Part shown: piece after piece, positions 5,777 through 5,789 of the stretch
Numbering within the stretch: the stretch's first letter is position 1
Layout of the letters: every line of letters starts with the position of its first letter
Assembly (NCBI GenBank): GCA_913046025.1
Contig: CAJWRP010000174.1
Span: forward strand, 1 to 5,789
Reading direction: 5' to 3'
Source of the DNA: an uncultured Chloroflexota bacterium
Lineage (GTDB): Bacteria > Chloroflexota > Dehalococcoidia > SAR202 > UBA11138
DNA length: 5,789 nucleotides
Made by a program: the position numbers and the translations under genes
The notes under the pieces: generated by a model
Databases searched by the model: none
What the model saw: the letters and a program-made list of their open reading frames with translations, nothing else
What the model was told of the DNA's origin: nothing

Positions 5777-5789
5777 GGCTTTTTAAGCA

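Noticed and set aside
5756..5784. GCCT...AGGC hairpin followed by TTTTT on the plus strand, a terminator look-alike
   Set aside because: The outer stem is only four pairs, the inner pairs are A/T with a tiny loop, and no plus-strand gene precedes it. It overlaps the likely promoter of the minus-strand gene.
1..5789. CRISPR array, tRNA or rRNA gene, insertion sequence or phage attachment site
   Set aside because: No regularly spaced repeats, cloverleaf-like sequence, transposase or flanking inverted repeats were seen on either strand.

Overview
The window is a bacterial chromosomal segment of moderate G+C. It has compact genes, Shine-Dalgarno sites and sigma70-like promoters, including two TTG start codons that the sequence supports. 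The gene mix (an acyl-CoA-dehydrogenase-fold protein, a small cupin, a DUF3500 protein and a gamma-family PLP enzyme) would fit an environmental heterotroph such as a Chloroflexota/SAR202-like lineage. That placement is a weak inference from gene content; nothing in the window fixes the taxon.

Layout: (1) 2-448, minus strand: the 5' part of an ABC-transporter ATPase of the LolD/MacB type, cut by the window edge. It is apparently dead: an in-frame TAA sits where the A-loop tyrosine is expected, and a Walker A glycine is replaced by aspartate. (2) 449-712: a divergent intergenic region with promoter-like elements and a 7-bp inverted repeat. (3) 713-1906, plus strand: an acyl-CoA-dehydrogenase-fold protein that by hand alignment lacks the catalytic glutamate at both usual positions. 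(4) 2046-2669, minus strand: an AhpD/carboxymuconolactone-decarboxylase-like protein split by one in-frame TGA, exactly at the second Cys of its CxxC motif. (5) 2811-3149 and 3203-4378, plus strand: a cupin and a DUF3500 protein in a probable operon, followed at 4442-4549 by a 35-codon remnant of a second DUF3500 gene. (6) 4562-5698, minus strand: a cystathionine gamma-synthase/lyase family enzyme.

The main result is item 4. The TGA is followed at the correct distance by a two-tier hairpin with G residues starting the apical loop, as expected of a bacterial SECIS element. The frame stays open and family-like on both sides. I read the gene as a selenoprotein with a Cys-x-x-Sec redox centre (C79, U82, H86), not as a pseudogene. 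It has its own promoter (TTGGCA-17-TATCAT) and is transcribed divergently from the cupin-DUF3500 operon. A selenoprotein form of AhpD-like proteins has been described from marine metagenomes, so the family precedent exists. The sel genes that insertion would need are not in this window.

No clear pathway joins the genes. A peroxide- or thiol-linked role for the AhpD-like protein is plausible from its family. The broken ABC gene and the DUF3500 remnant show that the segment has undergone local gene decay.
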